DNA of 64,000 nucleotides from Chaenocephalus aceratus (GCA_023974075.1 CM043807.1:7164797-7228796), one strand, 5' to 3'; shown: positions 1 to 13,129, counted from the first letter of the stretch. Notes: generated by a model not told the origin, from the letters alone. Numbers and translations: made by a program.

Positions 1-36
1 AAATAATATCGATAGCAGCGTCCCTAGCAACCACCT

Positions 37-535
37 TGGTAACAATGAAAACGTTATGGACGCAATTTCCTGAAGTAATCTTCGTAATAACTAGCAAACT
101 AAAGATCATGTACATCCACTGCACACATAATCTGAAATAACAACTCATATTCTCACATCAAATGACATCAAAACGCATTTTAATGGCCAAACTAACTTTA
201 AAATAGGCATTTTCCACCGAGAATAAAACGAAGTTTGGCCATGTTTTTTTTCACGTGATGTCAAACAAAGCACATGGTGTAGTCCAAACGATAGCTGGGG
301 ATTCTGGGTAGTGTAGTGTCTTCTGCCATCCTTTACTCCGAAAAAAGATTTGTTTCTCCGAATCGAAGGGGAAAAATACAAAAGCATTGCACACAATTTA
401 AACCAATCAATGTTGTGTAATTAACAAGTATAATCTGGTGTTTTTTTAGTCGATGACTAGTGCAGATATCACTGTAAAAAGCAATCGACAGTAAGGGGAA
501 TACTTACTTCCGGGTGTACAATTCTCCGTTATCCA
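37..535. repeat. Partial direct copies of the foldback-like repeat
   Basis: Bases 80-220 resemble 3200-3330: both contain a stretch ending CATTTTAATGGCCAAACTA. Bases 265-520 resemble 2850-3090: both have AAACGATAGCTGGGGATTCT, then GGGTAGTGTAGTGTCTTC, then GCATTGCACACAATTTAAAC. The two blocks occur in the reverse order to the right-hand copy. They are therefore best read as the end of one copy followed by the truncated start of another. No coding capacity was recognised. Confidence 0.6.
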
Positions 536-540
536 ATGAG

Positions 541-1145
541 AATGGACGCTCACATTGCCTTTACAACAAGTCCTCCAACTCATACGACCAAATGGGTCGA
601 TTGTTTTAAGCCCTTATTACGACCAAATATGTCGTTTGTTCACAAGCGCTTAATACGACCTATAATTACGTTTTAAAATTGTCGGCCTCGAGTGCTCCCG
701 TTGAATGCAAACGTTACAGAGGGTTGTTTTATTGACAAATAACCCTCTCTGTAAAATCCTAAATTGTAGGATAGTTTGGCCATTAAAACGCTTTATGATT
801 AGATTTCTAGCGAGAAGTATATATTGTACTTTTAGAATCCATGTCCAGGTCGATATGTAGGATCTATAGTTTGATAGATATTACGAAGATGATTTGAGGG
901 TTTCGTCAGGAGAACGTGTATATGCGGCAAGCTTCCATGTAAAGTTACGGGTTGAAAACAGTATTTCCGGTCTCGCCGTTTTCATAATAAAACCAATGAT
1001 CAAATGATTTAACAGTGATATCTGCAGTACTCATCCACTAAAAAAACATCCAGTTTATCCTAGTTAATTATACAACATTAATTGGTTTAAATTGTGTACA
1101 ATGCTTTTTGTGTTTTTCCCATAGGTTTTTCCTCTTTCGATCTGA
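541..1145. repeat. Left arm of a long inverted repeat (foldback-like element)
   Basis: This segment is the imperfect reverse complement of 2935-3553. Shared blocks include ATGGACGCTCA at the outer tip, a CGACC/GGTCG-rich stretch, ATAACCCTCTCTG, TAGTTTGGCCATTAAAA, AGATTTCTAGCGAGAAGT, GGAGAACGTGTATATG, GTATTTCCGGTCTCG and TTGGTTTAAATTGTGT. Arms of about 600 bp around a roughly 1.8 kb centre suggest a foldback-type DNA element or a head-to-head pair of insertions. The superfamily is not recognised. Confidence 0.65.
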
Positions 1146-2839
1146 GAGACACATTTCTTTTTTCAGAGGTTTTGGATAGGGCTAAAAATCATGCCGCAAT
1201 GCACGTCGGGATATGGTGTTTATGTGATATGAAATCGGAAAACATTAAAAATAATAATAATAATAATACTTTATTCGAGTGTGCTTGCTTTCTCTTTGAA
1301 AGTCATCACATAACGGCATTGTAATACACGGTTCGGCTGCATTAAATATTACATTATCTGCCCTAGATATGTATTTATCGAGCCCTGATCAGAAGACCTT
1401 TTGACAAAACTGGAAAGAGATGCCGCCAAAACTGAATACGTGACGTGGACCATAAATATATCACAATTAAACAACATCTTCCATTTCTTTTCACACAATA
1501 CGTCTCCTTGCAGTATCAACACTAATTCGGCTGACTTTTATATTTTAATCCAATTAGTAGATAGTCTGTATTTACACCATAACGGTGCACAGCTGAGAGG
1601 AAAGGGACTTTTTTTGTAGTTTTTTAAAGATATTACTGATTTTCTGAACTACCTTTCCAACTCCTCATGCGTTGACTGTTACAGGTCTATACAGGTTCAT
1701 GGTACAATGCATAAGCTTCACATCGAGAGACTGAAACTGTATTTTCCTTTACCGTTCTGTTTATTAAACTCACAATAAAGTGAATAGTCATATTATGTAC
1801 GATATTATTATGTTTTATTTAACTAGACCACTGGTCGAAAACCGCACCTCCTAGTGGTTAAAGCACGTTATTGAATGTAGTTGTTGAATAAGTTTATATT
1901 TATTTAGTTATTGATGAAAACATTTAAATATTAAGAGTAGCCTACATACAAAATAGGGGTCAATGATAGAAATATAGAATGGAAAATATCTAGAAGATAC
2001 TGTAGTGATCTCTACAATAAACAGTTTAGTGCAGGACGTCCAAAGATATTAACAGGAGAATGTGCAAAACAGACAAACTGGGCTGAATTTTACTCAGGTG
2101 TAACTAAAGTCTGATTTAAGGGTTGTTTATATTTCACATCATTAATCAGAATCTGCAAAGTAACAAAAATAAATGTAGTAGAGTAAAAATACCAGGTTAA
2201 CCTCTGAATTGTAGTGGAGTACGAAGTAGTACATGCTGCTGTAACAAAAACATTTCCCAACTTGGGATCAATAAAGTATCTTATCTTAAGATGATCGATG
2301 GCTACTGCCATATTTGATAAATGTGCCTCTGAACCTTGACAAGTGCATGTTTCAGGCTTATCAATGAACAACAGGAGGGGTCACAGACATGAGACCAGCT
2401 GTTAAATAAAGCTCTTCTGACCTTAGCTGTCGTGTGGGTATATATTAATGCTGCCCATTATGGACACAAGCAATTTTCACCCATGTATTAATTATATGTT
2501 TTAAATTTGATAACACCAATGTGTTTCGTGTCCCCTAAACCTCCAGGGATGTATACAGTTTAATACTGGCAACTTCTAATTGTGGGAAATACGAACACGT
2601 CTTTTAAAACTACATTTCCCAGTAGAGACGTGCCATAGAACATGTTGCGAAACACACAATAGGCAGCAAGTGTAATTCTGGGGGGGAGGGCCGGGCTGGA
2701 CCCGTCCAAGTCCAGTTTTGGATAGTCTGGCGTGGTTCCATTCCATTTCAAAGAGCTTTGACGCTCAGCGTAACCTTGTCGCACTGCCACTCCAATATCC
2801 AATCACAGAGCTTGAGGGCTAATCACGGGGTTTGTAAAG
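1146..2839. other. Spacer between the inverted arms; no gene recognised
   Basis: AT-rich sequence between the two arms, with a short (AAT)n run starting just upstream of 1268. Short frames here (for example 1401-1619 on the plus strand) show no known domain. Bases 2600-2612 hold an ACTACATTTCCCA motif. The related direct repeats near 295 and 2878 carry GATTCTGGGTAGTGTAGTG on the plus strand, a similar motif in reverse complement. I see no evidence of a transposase. Confidence 0.5.
2185..2290 (+). mobile_element. Possible LINE 3' tail
   Basis: The stretch ends GGGATCAATAAAGTATCTTA, a form typical of 3' ends of teleost LINEs of the L2/CR1 type, where a polyadenylation-like AATAAAG is followed by short tandem ATCT units. 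No reverse transcriptase coding sequence remains next to it. Assignment rests on the tail alone and is weak. Confidence 0.35.
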
Positions 2840-3553
2840 CAAGGCGGATGTTGTAGTCCCAAACGATAGCTGGGGATTCTGGGTAGTGTAGTGTCTTCGG
2901 AACTCTGTCGTGTCTAAACTCCGAAAAACTATTTTTTCTCCGAATCGAAGGTTAAAAACACAAAAGCATTGCACACAATTTAAACCAATCAATATTGTGT
3001 AATTAACAAGGATAAACTGATGTTTTTTAGTGGATGAGTAATGGAGATATCACTGCGTAATCATTTGACAGTGTGGGGAATACTTCCGGTTTTTATTATG
3101 AAAACTTCGAGACCGGAAATACTATTTTCACCCACGCTAACTTTACATGGAAGCTGCCCCATATACACGTTCTCCTGGCGAGACCTCAAATCATCTTCGT
3201 ATATCTATCAAACTTTAGATCCTACACATCCACTGGACGTAGATTATAAAAGTACAATATACACTTCTCGCTAGAAATCTAATAAAAAAGCATTTTAATG
3301 GCCAAACTATTCCACAATTTAGGATTTTCCAGAGAGGGTTATTTGTGAATAAACGACCCTCCGGAGCGTTTGCAATCGACAGGAGCATGTTTTTCTTACA
3401 CGACCACTAGAGGGGCTACACTTTAAAACGTGTCTCTGGGTCGTATTTAGCTGCTGAACAATCGACCTATATGGTCGTTTTTTGTAGGCGGACAGGCTGT
3501 GCCTTTAAGGGCAGCCGACACAAACGAATGCCGTGCTTCCATGAGCGTCCATA
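2840..3553. repeat. Right arm of the long inverted repeat
   Basis: From 2935 to 3553 this is the reverse-complement partner of 541-1145. From 2850 to 3090 it also matches 265-520 in direct orientation. The outer tip reads CATGAGCGTCCAT, mirroring ATGGACGCTCA near 542. Identity by eye is roughly 80-85 percent with many small indels, so the arms are old or came from different copies. Confidence 0.65.
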
Positions 3554-6500
3554 GAAGCATATGGACATCCCGGAAAGCTGAAAATGGACGCTAAGGCCCC
3601 CCCCCCTTGCGTTGGAAAAAGCCGACACAGGGGACTTGACATAACTTCAACATAGGCCGACCTGGGAGTGAGGATGTGTTGGTGAGTCCCCTGCTGTGGT
3701 TATTGGGGATGAAGAGCTGGCCTATTCAACACCTGACCAGCTGCTAGCCAGGGCAAAGTCACACTCAATTGCTTACGAAAAACAGATAAATAGGGAGATA
3801 ACACTATTTAAACCCAGCTAATTGTATTCGTTCTCTCATCTTGTAGTGCCTATAACGCTGAGTGTTAGTTGGGGTGTATTCACCTGTATGTCAGCATGCA
3901 TAGGAACACTTGTAGCAGATGGCCAACTGCAAACACATCTTGTTTGAGGGAAATGGCTACATTATAATGTCTGTAAATGTTATTTTCCAGCATGAAGGGT
4001 CCATCTAAAAAGCTTTTCTACACTGCCAAATAAAATCCTGGTATAACTTCTGAGCAAAACTACTTCTGTAAATTCTCTATTCTAGTGCCCACATTATGTA
4101 TTTAGCCTTCCTCACATTTACTGTATTTGAAGCAGGCTTATATTCCATACATGTATGTCTTACTCCTTTTGTTTTTATATCATCATTTAGTTTGAAGCTT
4201 CTGTCTTTCTGATGATGTGCTCCTGGTTAAGCTTTATTTATTTTTTTAAATCCCTGCAGTATTTCAGTGGACAGAATCATTTAGCTTCAAGGCTTTTATT
4301 AGGCCATTCACAGGGATGTGTTGTGGTGAAGGAATTTGGAAAAGTGTTACTATTCTCATTTGCTGGACTACTTGCTTTCTATTTAAGATTCTCGATATAA
4401 TCGTGTGGTGTAGTTGGTAAGATACACTTCATTTAATGGTCAGTGACATATACCCTGATCTGTAAGCAGTGGCACCATCCCTGCTGCTATAAAGACATCT
4501 GGTTGTGTATATGTTGCTTAGGGAAAACAGAACAGACATCCATGATGTTTTTATCCAGCCCTGAGGTTGTTTCTTTCTTTTAAAGCGTGTTTAATATTTC
4601 CAGCTCACATCTTTAAAGAGGGGCTTATTAAACAACATTGTGTTTGCATTTCTTTAGATACAAAATGTGTGATGTGTGCTCTGCGGGAAACAGAAGCAGT
4701 ACGGAGTGATCACAATCTCTGTGGGATCAGCCTGTAATGGTTGGAAATCATGCGGCAGAAAAAAGAAAGTCAAGAAAAACCTGTTCCGCACATACCTCCA
4801 ACGCAAGGACTAAAACATCAAAAAGACAACTTGAGATTGAGAATACTTTTGCACCTGCTCCTCTGTCTCACTCTTAAAGACACAGACAGCAGCTTTTCAA
4901 TTCCGCCTCCACAAGTGGTATGAAGCACGAGGAGGGGCGGCAGGAGTCGCCACAAACTCTATTTGGCTCTTTTTGGTTTTGTTTCACGGTCCCACACTTA
5001 TTTTGAATTCCAAATGTAGGCACTTGAAACTCAAATCTTGTATTCATCGGTCTGATTGTGAAACACTTGTGGTGTGAAGTGCTTACGGTCACTTCCCAAA
5101 CGGCATTTAGTGATTACTGAGCAGAGAGACAGAGAGCTGCTCTCATAGTTGGTGGCATAGTTATTCAATAAGTCCAACTCCAAATCTGACTTGGATATTT
5201 AAAAGGGATGAATCTTTCCCGCAAAAATCAACATGCACAAATCCTCACCTCTGTTCACTCATTGGTTGCTGAGTCTGTTTTCCACAGATGCATAACATAT
5301 GTTACTAATGAAACTTAAAAGGTTGCGTTGTGATGTTTTTCTCTACTTTTTTACAGTCACACACATCTACACACATCTCTTTGTCTCAAATGCACTCATA
5401 CAGCTAGCTGGAGAGACGGAAAATGTGCACAGTGACACAGTGGGGAAGCTTTGCCAGTATCAATGTTTGAAACTTAATAGACTTTTTCATCATCTTAATT
5501 GAATTCATGAGCGCACACATACATCCACACAAGTGATTCTCAGTATTACATTGCAGGTCATAGAAATGTGATGTGTAGTATTCACTCGGTGTGTTTTCAT
5601 GGTGACTCCTGTGCTATATTAGCTTTTTAACAAAATACAACCTTTATGTGAGTTGCACTTTTCAGTGTTTCTTTGAAAGGAAACGAAGAAAATTGGTCAA
5701 AAGTGCATTCTTGCAAAATTAAGCTTCAGGAGACGATTTATAAGTGTATGTCTTTACACAGGAAAGCAAAACAACATCAGTGGGTCAAAGGGAACAAAAG
5801 AGAAACAGATGCAGCATCTCGCTAACAGGAGAGAAAATAGTGCGTCAACGTAAACTATTAAGTTAATGCCACATTTAAAATAGTATAACTTCTTTACTTG
5901 CCGTCAAGCTGCCCTTTCCAACAAGGTAATACAACCTAAGGATGTCATGTTTTATTGCTTGTGATTTTAGTTTGGAGGTGCATAGTACAGTAGAGATGTT
6001 ATTATATTTAAACATTTCTGGTAATCCAAGATGCCACCTCCATTGGATCTATTTTTCTATTGTTTTTTGATTTGTAGATATGCACTGAGGGGATTGCTTT
6101 TTTTGTTTCGTTGTAGGCTACCTACAATGACAATAAAGGAGCTCAATTCAATCGGAAGTTTACTGTGTTTTGCATCCAATTATTGCAAACATACTATTGT
6201 GGAAGATTGCCTTTATAGTCATAGTACACAAGTGACTATTCCTATTAAGATTTGAAGAAAATGGTGTTACCTTGGGCAGTTTAAAAAGAAATAAGTGCAA
6301 GCAGGAATGTATTCTCTGAACATATTAAAATGACAGAATAACATTAACTGATTAATGGCTTTCAGTAAAATGCCACACCACAATAATGTTCCCTCAGAGC
6401 AGAACATGTGTATTAGCCTATAGCACATGTCATTAGTATACAGTAAAGATCTGGTATCTTAAACAGTGTTGATGCGACAGATACCTGCTGCACCTCTGGG

Positions 6501-6638
6501 TGAAGGAGAAGCTGGCTCCCCTGTGGCCGCCACAATACCTCACAACTGCTACAAGTGCTGTGTATCCAATAAAACCTGTGCCTGAGGCTCTGTGTGAGTA
6601 TTGGTAAGAAACAATTGGAGTCGTGAAATGGTGGTTGG

Positions 6639-6640
<2 letters not shown>
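3554..6640. other. Intergenic DNA, no gene seen
   Basis: Contains a short poly-C tract at about 3598-3606 and otherwise ordinary AT-rich sequence. The open frames here (60-74 codons) show no recognisable domain, no splice context and no shared phase. Confidence 0.6.

Positions 6641-6691
<51 letters not shown>
6641..6691. repeat. (GT)n microsatellite
   Basis: Uninterrupted GT dinucleotides of about 50 bp that directly abut the 159-bp dispersed repeat at 6695. Confidence 0.97.
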
Positions 6692-6693
<2 letters not shown>

Positions 6694-6694
6694 A

Positions 6695-6853
6695 AATAAC
6701 AATTCCATTTTGATCATGATGTTCAGTCAAAATGCTGAGCTGACACAAAGAACACCCATCAGTGTTTATGAAGCTGCTTCTATTACCCTCACTGCCACTT
6801 AAACACAATGAACTCACTGTATTGATAAGATATTACCCAGCATCCCCTCAGGC
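6695..6853 (+). repeat. 159-bp dispersed repeat, copy 1
   Basis: Base-by-base comparison with the reverse complement of 61248-61406 gives equal length and only about three differences (for example GATCATGATG versus GATCATCATG). Copy 1 lies between a (GT)n tract and a (CA)n tract. A frame through it reads MFMKLLLLPSLPLKHNELTV in both copies, but this looks like chance coding in a non-coding repeat. The family is not recognised. Confidence 0.85.
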
Positions 6854-7020
6854 CACACACACACACACACACACACCACACACACACACACCACACACAC
6901 ACACACCACACACACACACACACCACACACACACACCACACACACACACACACACCACACACAACACCACACACACACACACACACACACACACAACACA
7001 CACACACAACACACACCCAC
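6854..7020. repeat. Imperfect (CA)n microsatellite
   Basis: CA array of about 167 bp broken by repeated single-base phase shifts (CACCAC and CAACAC). Confidence 0.97.
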
Positions 7021-9964
7021 AGATAAGCCAATGTCATCCACACACACAAAGCATTAACGCAGCACCATGTCTGCTCCATCAAAATCGATAATGGCCCCGG
7101 GGCCCGTGTCGCGGCCATGTCTAAGAGCAGCAGCAGTAATAATAACCATGTTAATGAGCTGCGGGGAAAGGTCAAGGCTAAACAAAAGAATTCCTCCTTA
7201 TAAATATTTAAGTGTGATTAACATTGGCAGTCCTAATTAAGACATCCGTCTACGCCCGGTGAAAAGGCCTTTGATTAGTCAACACTCAGGAACCCTCAAT
7301 CCACTGAAGAGACGCTCAGCAGAGCCTGATGGGACAGCTGAGAGAGGGGGTGGGGGGGTTTATGTTTTGTTTTGAAATAAAAGACTAAATGTTGAATCTT
7401 GGAGAACACCCAAATTATGAAATGGATCTGAATGGTCTCCTTGACAACAGACTCTTCTTGGTTAAACAGTGGAATGTACACGTTTCCACCCAAATATCAA
7501 CAAGAACTTGGATGTTAGTTGTTGCTATTTCATCATGGGGGATATCGATTTAAGCATACAAGCTACATTTGAGCATACAGTAAAACTGAACCTACATTTA
7601 AGCATCTATAAAATATAAGACAATTCTGAATGTTGGCAATCATTCCTTTGGAAATAAGTAGAAAAATAAGGAACACTACTAAGATAACGTCTGAAGTTGT
7701 TGGACAATATAAACAAAATATGAAAAATTCAATATATAGAAATAAATATGCAATGTAGGTATCAGGTGTTACAATAAAAAAACAAATTCCCATCAAAAGC
7801 TTAAAAGTAGAAGTCACATAAACCGTTGTTATCTCAATACATAGACACCTGTAAAGACAGGGGTTAGATTTAGAGTGGGGCGATGAGGGGACCCTATGAC
7901 CTATTCACGAATGATGCATCTTGGAAAAATGTCACACCTCAAACTATCTGCCAAATTGCTTTGCACAGTGCGTGAGACACTGCATTTCCCATCAGCCTTA
8001 ACAGATGTTGGTGTGTGGACATCACAGGGCTCGGTGGTTGGCCCTGTCATCTCACAGCGGGAAGGTTCACAGATCAAACCTCAGCCCCGGACTCCTCTGT
8101 GTGGACCATCTTTCCATAGAGCTTTCAATTTCCTCCAAAAGTTCAAAGTCATGCAGGTTCTGGCCCTATCTGCAGTTTCTTCTGGATATAAAGTAGACTT
8201 ATATTGGAGGTGAAAAAAGACATTTTGAAAGGTATATACATGTTTGTACACACTGAAACACATAGCGACAAAGTTCAGTGCCAGATAACAGTACTCCATG
8301 TCATACAGATGTATGCTGTTGTCCTGGGTTATACAATGCTTATGATGACTCCATGATGTCACCCGTCCCAATATCACCCAATCGCAGGACATCAAATGGA
8401 GATAATCATATTTGAGTGTGTCTGTGTTGTGATTGCCTCGAGGCACCTTGCACAACTGTTAGGGGGACAACGAGGTCTCAAACACAGTGAGTGTGTGTGT
8501 GTGTTTAATGTGCAATAACCCCTGTTTGCCCTCGAGCATTTTGCTTACAATGTGAGTCTGCATGTGCAATAGCAATAGTCATATTATAATAATAAATCAC
8601 GTTGTGTGTTTCTGTAATCGTGTTTTGTCTGTATTGTATGTGAACATGTGGTCATGTGTCTGTGTGTGTGTTTAGCAACTGCATGTGTTTATATGACAAT
8701 AAAAAGGCTAATATAAAGTACATTTTAGTGTGTAGGTCTCAGATGGATACAATGTGAGCACGCTGTATATAAGTGGGCTCCGATCATCCAAGTGTATTAG
8801 ACGAGTGGACAAAATCAAGAAGAGAAATGCTCCGGGCACCAGCTGCACATCACACAGCAGGAAAGCCACAGGACAAGTTGTAAGTGTAAAGTAATTTAAA
8901 TCCTCTTCTGAAGGATGAGAAAACATTTTATACAGCTGTGGGGATTAGTCTAAACTGGCTTCCGCAGGTCACGGATGGATAGGCTTATGTAGGGCCATAT
9001 AACAGGTTTAGTAACCAATGGCTTGTGACAGTCATATGCCTTCAAACCTTCAAACTTACTCTGTCCGGACATGTTGTTGGGGGAATTCAGAGTGTATAGG
9101 CTGGAGATACATATCAACCCGTTGTAGATGTCAAAGTACATTTGTTGCTTTTAGCAATTGGGATTTAATTGACATAAAGCATCATAAACAAAAGTGCATG
9201 GTAATTTGGTCACTACCATATTGGTGCAATACTGCATGTATCATTATGAGAATGATGACAGATCAAATGGGCAACACTTGAGAAACGAGAGGTATTTGCT
9301 ATTGCAGTTCTGTATTAAAGAATTGTCAAGTGTATCTGAAATGTAAAAAGTCAGTCAACATTTTTCTTAAAGCATATCAGGAAACTCCAAATGACTGGCT
9401 CTAGTTACTTATAGTTAGAATACAATGGAGAACTTCCTCTGTGCGGCACACGTGTGAAATGTCAAACAGAAACAAGTTATTTCTCATTACCAAACTTCTA
9501 TCTTATCTTTGTTCTGACTTCTAGCAAGCCACTTTTTCAGTCGCAGCCGCAGCCAGGAAAAGAGCAAGAGAAGGTTTGTTATTGTCACGCTAAAGAGCAC
9601 AGACATCCTTTAAACCTTTCATTTGTTACTTTTCTCACATTCAAACGACAGAATAGTCTGTAGATCTTTTATTGTGCCTTTAGGAAGTTCTGTCCTCATC
9701 AACATTAATGATGTTAAATGGACTGTAAGCACAGCAAATAACCATCAGAAACAATGTGTGTATGCGTATCAACACCTCTCTAAAGGTCTGATGAAATTGA
9801 TTGTGTTCATGTGCTGTTTTTGTTCTTCTTCTGGTAATAGGAATTAAACTCCATTACCATTCCAACACAATAGCACTTTTCCATTAACGCATGGTGATAA
9901 TATATACAAAGAACTGTCAGCGGTCAGCTAACAGGGAACTTTTACATTAACAGTGTTTAAAGGG
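7021..9964. other. Intergenic DNA, possible conserved non-coding segment near 7070-7290
   Basis: No coding exon is recognised. Bases 7120-7270 combine GC-rich sequence with closely spaced AATTAA/TTAATGA/GATTAA homeodomain-like motifs and lack obvious repeats, which is typical of vertebrate conserved non-coding elements but not proof. The remainder to 9964 is plain AT-rich sequence with a short GT tract near 8489-8506. Confidence 0.4.
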
Positions 9965-9997
<33 letters not shown>

Positions 9998-10008
9998 GTG
10001 TGTGTGTT
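9965..10008. repeat. (GT)n microsatellite
   Basis: GT dinucleotides of about 44 bp with one phase shift (GTTG) near 9996. Confidence 0.95.
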
Positions 10009-10547
10009 CACGGTCTACAAGGTCATCCTCCTCCCCTGGAGGCACTGTCTCCTCAGCGCAGCAGCTCAGGGCCTCATTACTGCTCACTGAGAGTGAAAAG
10101 CTCTTAGTCAGGGCCTCAGTCCACCTTCACACACATAGGTGTGCCATCCATCTACTGCACCACTAGCACCAGCACATGTTGAATCCTTTAAACAACTTTC
10201 TGATATAGATCAATGCTTTTCTTACCCCTTGCCTGAAGGAATTTCCTTCTCTTCTTTGGCTCTTATTCTATCACTTATTTAACAGATTTATCTGAAATAT
10301 TTACCAATTAAAAAATCTGTTGCAGGGTCAAATAACCTCTGCCGAGAATGAGAAGAACTTAAACTTCATCTTATCCTACATCTTGTTTGTGAAATCGTTT
10401 TGAGTTGTGTGTCAGACTATCACTTGGCTGGAAGCAATGACTTCCTAAAGTCTTATCATTACTGTGAGGTTACCATGGGAGACACAAGTTACAGTTGTGG
10501 CCATTAAATAGTCCATCTTTAAAAGAGCTGTTTTACTGTAGGTGCAT
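10009..10547. other. Intergenic DNA, nothing recognised
   Basis: Mixed-composition sequence without a recognisable exon, repeat or RNA gene. Confidence 0.5.
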
Positions 10548-10640
10548 TTTGTTACCTCTGAACTGAGCCAGAATAACTTTCCCCAGTCATTATGCTAAGC
10601 TAGCAACGCTAACCAGCTGCTGTAATCTCTTATCTTAAAT
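10548..10640 (+). repeat. Fragment of a common teleost dispersed repeat
   Basis: TTTGTTACCTCTGAACTGAG and TATGCTAAGCTAGCAACG with ACCAGCTGCTG match from memory the widespread fish repeat that carries a CTAAGCTAAGCTAACC core. Other fragments of the same family appear at about 23529-23640 and 39105-39165. The name of the family is not certain. Confidence 0.5.
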
Positions 10641-11142
10641 ATCGCTGGGTAGGAAAGAAAAACAAGTATTGCGTTAAGAATTCCTCTTTTTATTCCAAGG
10701 TATAACTTTCCCTGCAGTGAACTGGCTTTGGCTGTAAACCACTAAACTTTGCCTCGGACCAATGAGACTTTCTCTGCCACCAAGCAGAAAACGAAAACTT
10801 CAGCCTGCCAAAAAGAGGCAGGAAGGTAGCACTTTCTACCACTGAGCCAATAACTCACTCCTCTAGCTGGGCAAAACAGCTTTTTATGGCGCCAAGCAGA
10901 CAGACTCAGAGAGAAGAAGAGAGAGGTGCAGTACAAATAAATAAGCTTAGGAGAGAACAGCGGAGGGGAGTGAAAGAGAGCTCTATGAATGGTGTCCCGG
11001 TGCAGGGCTGCAGGGAGGGGAGCCGTCTGATGAATAGAGCCATCAGCCTAAGCAGAGGCTACGGAGCAGCCTGCCATCTGCCTGCCCAGTGTATGACGCT
11101 CCACTCTCATCTGCAGGCCCCACCGGCATTTCTCTATGTGTG
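10641..11142. other. Intergenic DNA, nothing recognised
   Basis: Purine-rich in part (10900-10980). No exon with splice context or known domain. Confidence 0.5.
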
Positions 11143-11404
11143 TTAACCCTTCGCTTGCGTTTCGGGTCAAAAGTGACCGAATGACTTATTTTAATCATAA
11201 ATATTGTGTTTTTCATCCAATTGCCTCAATACCTTATGTTATCCTCCACACTAGGCCTCTGAACTATACACTTGATGATCACCACTTGCATTGCATTTTG
11301 AGGGATTTATTCAACAGTGAAACACCCTTGATGTTTTCGGTCAGATTTGACCGCCATAGGAAATGAATGGGTATGAGTGTATTATGTTCATCCTGCAGAT
11401 GGAA

Positions 11405-11453
11405 AACACACACACACACACACCACACACACACCACACCACACACACACACA

Positions 11454-11527
<74 letters not shown>

Positions 11528-11531
11528 CCCC
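11405..11531. repeat. (CA)n microsatellite inside the piggyBac element
   Basis: CA array of about 120 bp with phase shifts near 11422-11461, ending in a run of C. Confidence 0.97.
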
Positions 11532-11621
11532 CTTACTGGCTCTCAAACAGTCATATTTGTGCCTTGCTCACATTTGACTCATTGACACAATGAGCAGGCG
11601 ACCGATTAGGCGATTTTCTGT

Positions 11622-12002
<381 letters not shown>

Positions 12003-12079
12003 CTGTTATGGTATATTTCTCTTTCAATAAATGTTCATTGAGGAAAACAGTATCAGTGTCTTATTTATATTATGTTTGC

Positions 12080-12562
12080 CTTCACTAACTGTACGGAGGC
12101 TCAGTCACTGGTACATTTTTATATACAAAGCCATGCTAGGGAAACTTCCATCTTATATCTGCTCCCTGATCTCACGGAGAATTGTAAGTGGCTACTGCCT
12201 GAGATCGCATGCTGTGGTTTTATTAAATGTGCCAACTGCTAGGACTGTCTTAGGGAAGACAGCTTTTAGATGCGCAGCTCCTCTCTCTTGGAATAGTCTG
12301 CAAATTAAATGGAAACTGAACAATCTGGTGCCACTAAATGTTTTTAAAGCTCGGTTGGATGCTACTCAATCGGAAGCTATTGGTACCTGTTTATGTGGAT
12401 AATTATGTAAATGATGCTGTATGGTGTCCTTTTGTTGTTCTGTATATGCTTTTATGTTTCATGTGGAACTACTTGAACAGGTCTCCCTTGGAAAAGAGAT
12501 CAATGATCTCAATGGGATTTTATCTGTATAAATAAAGGTTTGAAATGAAATTGAAATGAATA
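12080..12562 (+). mobile_element. 5'-truncated LINE (L2-like) 3' end inside the piggyBac element
   Basis: Frame 12031-12402 contains HWYIFIYKAMLGKLPSYICS, later RTVLGKTAFRCAAPLSWNSL and VPLNVFKARLD. These match from memory the C-terminal end of teleost L2-type LINE ORF2 (HW..IYKA.LGKLP.Y, FGK..F...AP..WN.LQ...KL). Downstream, AGGTCTCCCTTGGAAAAGAG, ATCTCAATGGGATTTT and AATAAAGG are the classic 3' UTR of that family. It ends in short tandem TGAAAT units near 12541-12560. The reverse transcriptase core is missing. The insertion is nested within the piggyBac copy, so it is younger than that copy. Confidence 0.75.
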
Positions 12563-12990
12563 TTCATCACAGTGAATGCTGAACTTGATGGGCCCGAACC
12601 ATGACATGAAACACTGGCTTGCTTGTATCAAATCAACATCCCATACATCATTGGAACGGGAAGAATCTCAGCTATAACACTAACTAAATAATTTCCATCT
12701 CCAGTAAACACAGCCTACATGGCAAGCATTTTTATAATATACAGTAATGTAAAACAAGCACTATCTTTGAACCTACTGCCAGAAATTATATAAAATTCAC
12801 CCCTGGTGTCATTCTGTCTGTCATCCCTTGATTCTACTTGCTTTGACTGTTCAAATGAGATGTCAACCATCAAAATTGGATAAGGGGTTCCAGAGATATC
12901 ACTGTGCAAAACCGTGCAAAACACACCGGTCAATTTTGACCGAAAATAGCATGGGAAGGGGGGTATGACCTAACGCAAGAGAAGGGTTAA

Positions 12991-13129
12991 CTCTGAAGTC
13001 CAAAGTAGACGATGTGTCCTTGCCTGGGCATAACCACATTCCCTTAGTGTCTGCTGTTGTGTTTTAAATGTGTGTGGGTGAGGCGCATTTGTCAAAGCTT
13101 GTATCTTTTTTAAGCATACTGTGTGAAAG

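Noticed and set aside
3041..3274. 77-codon frame in the right arm of the foldback repeat
   Set aside because: The equivalent frame is not kept open in the other arm, so it is not under coding constraint.
4400..4480. tRNA-like A-box (TAGTTGGTAAG) possibly of a SINE or tRNA
   Set aside because: No matching B-box at the right distance, no cloverleaf and no CCA-side stem could be formed by eye.
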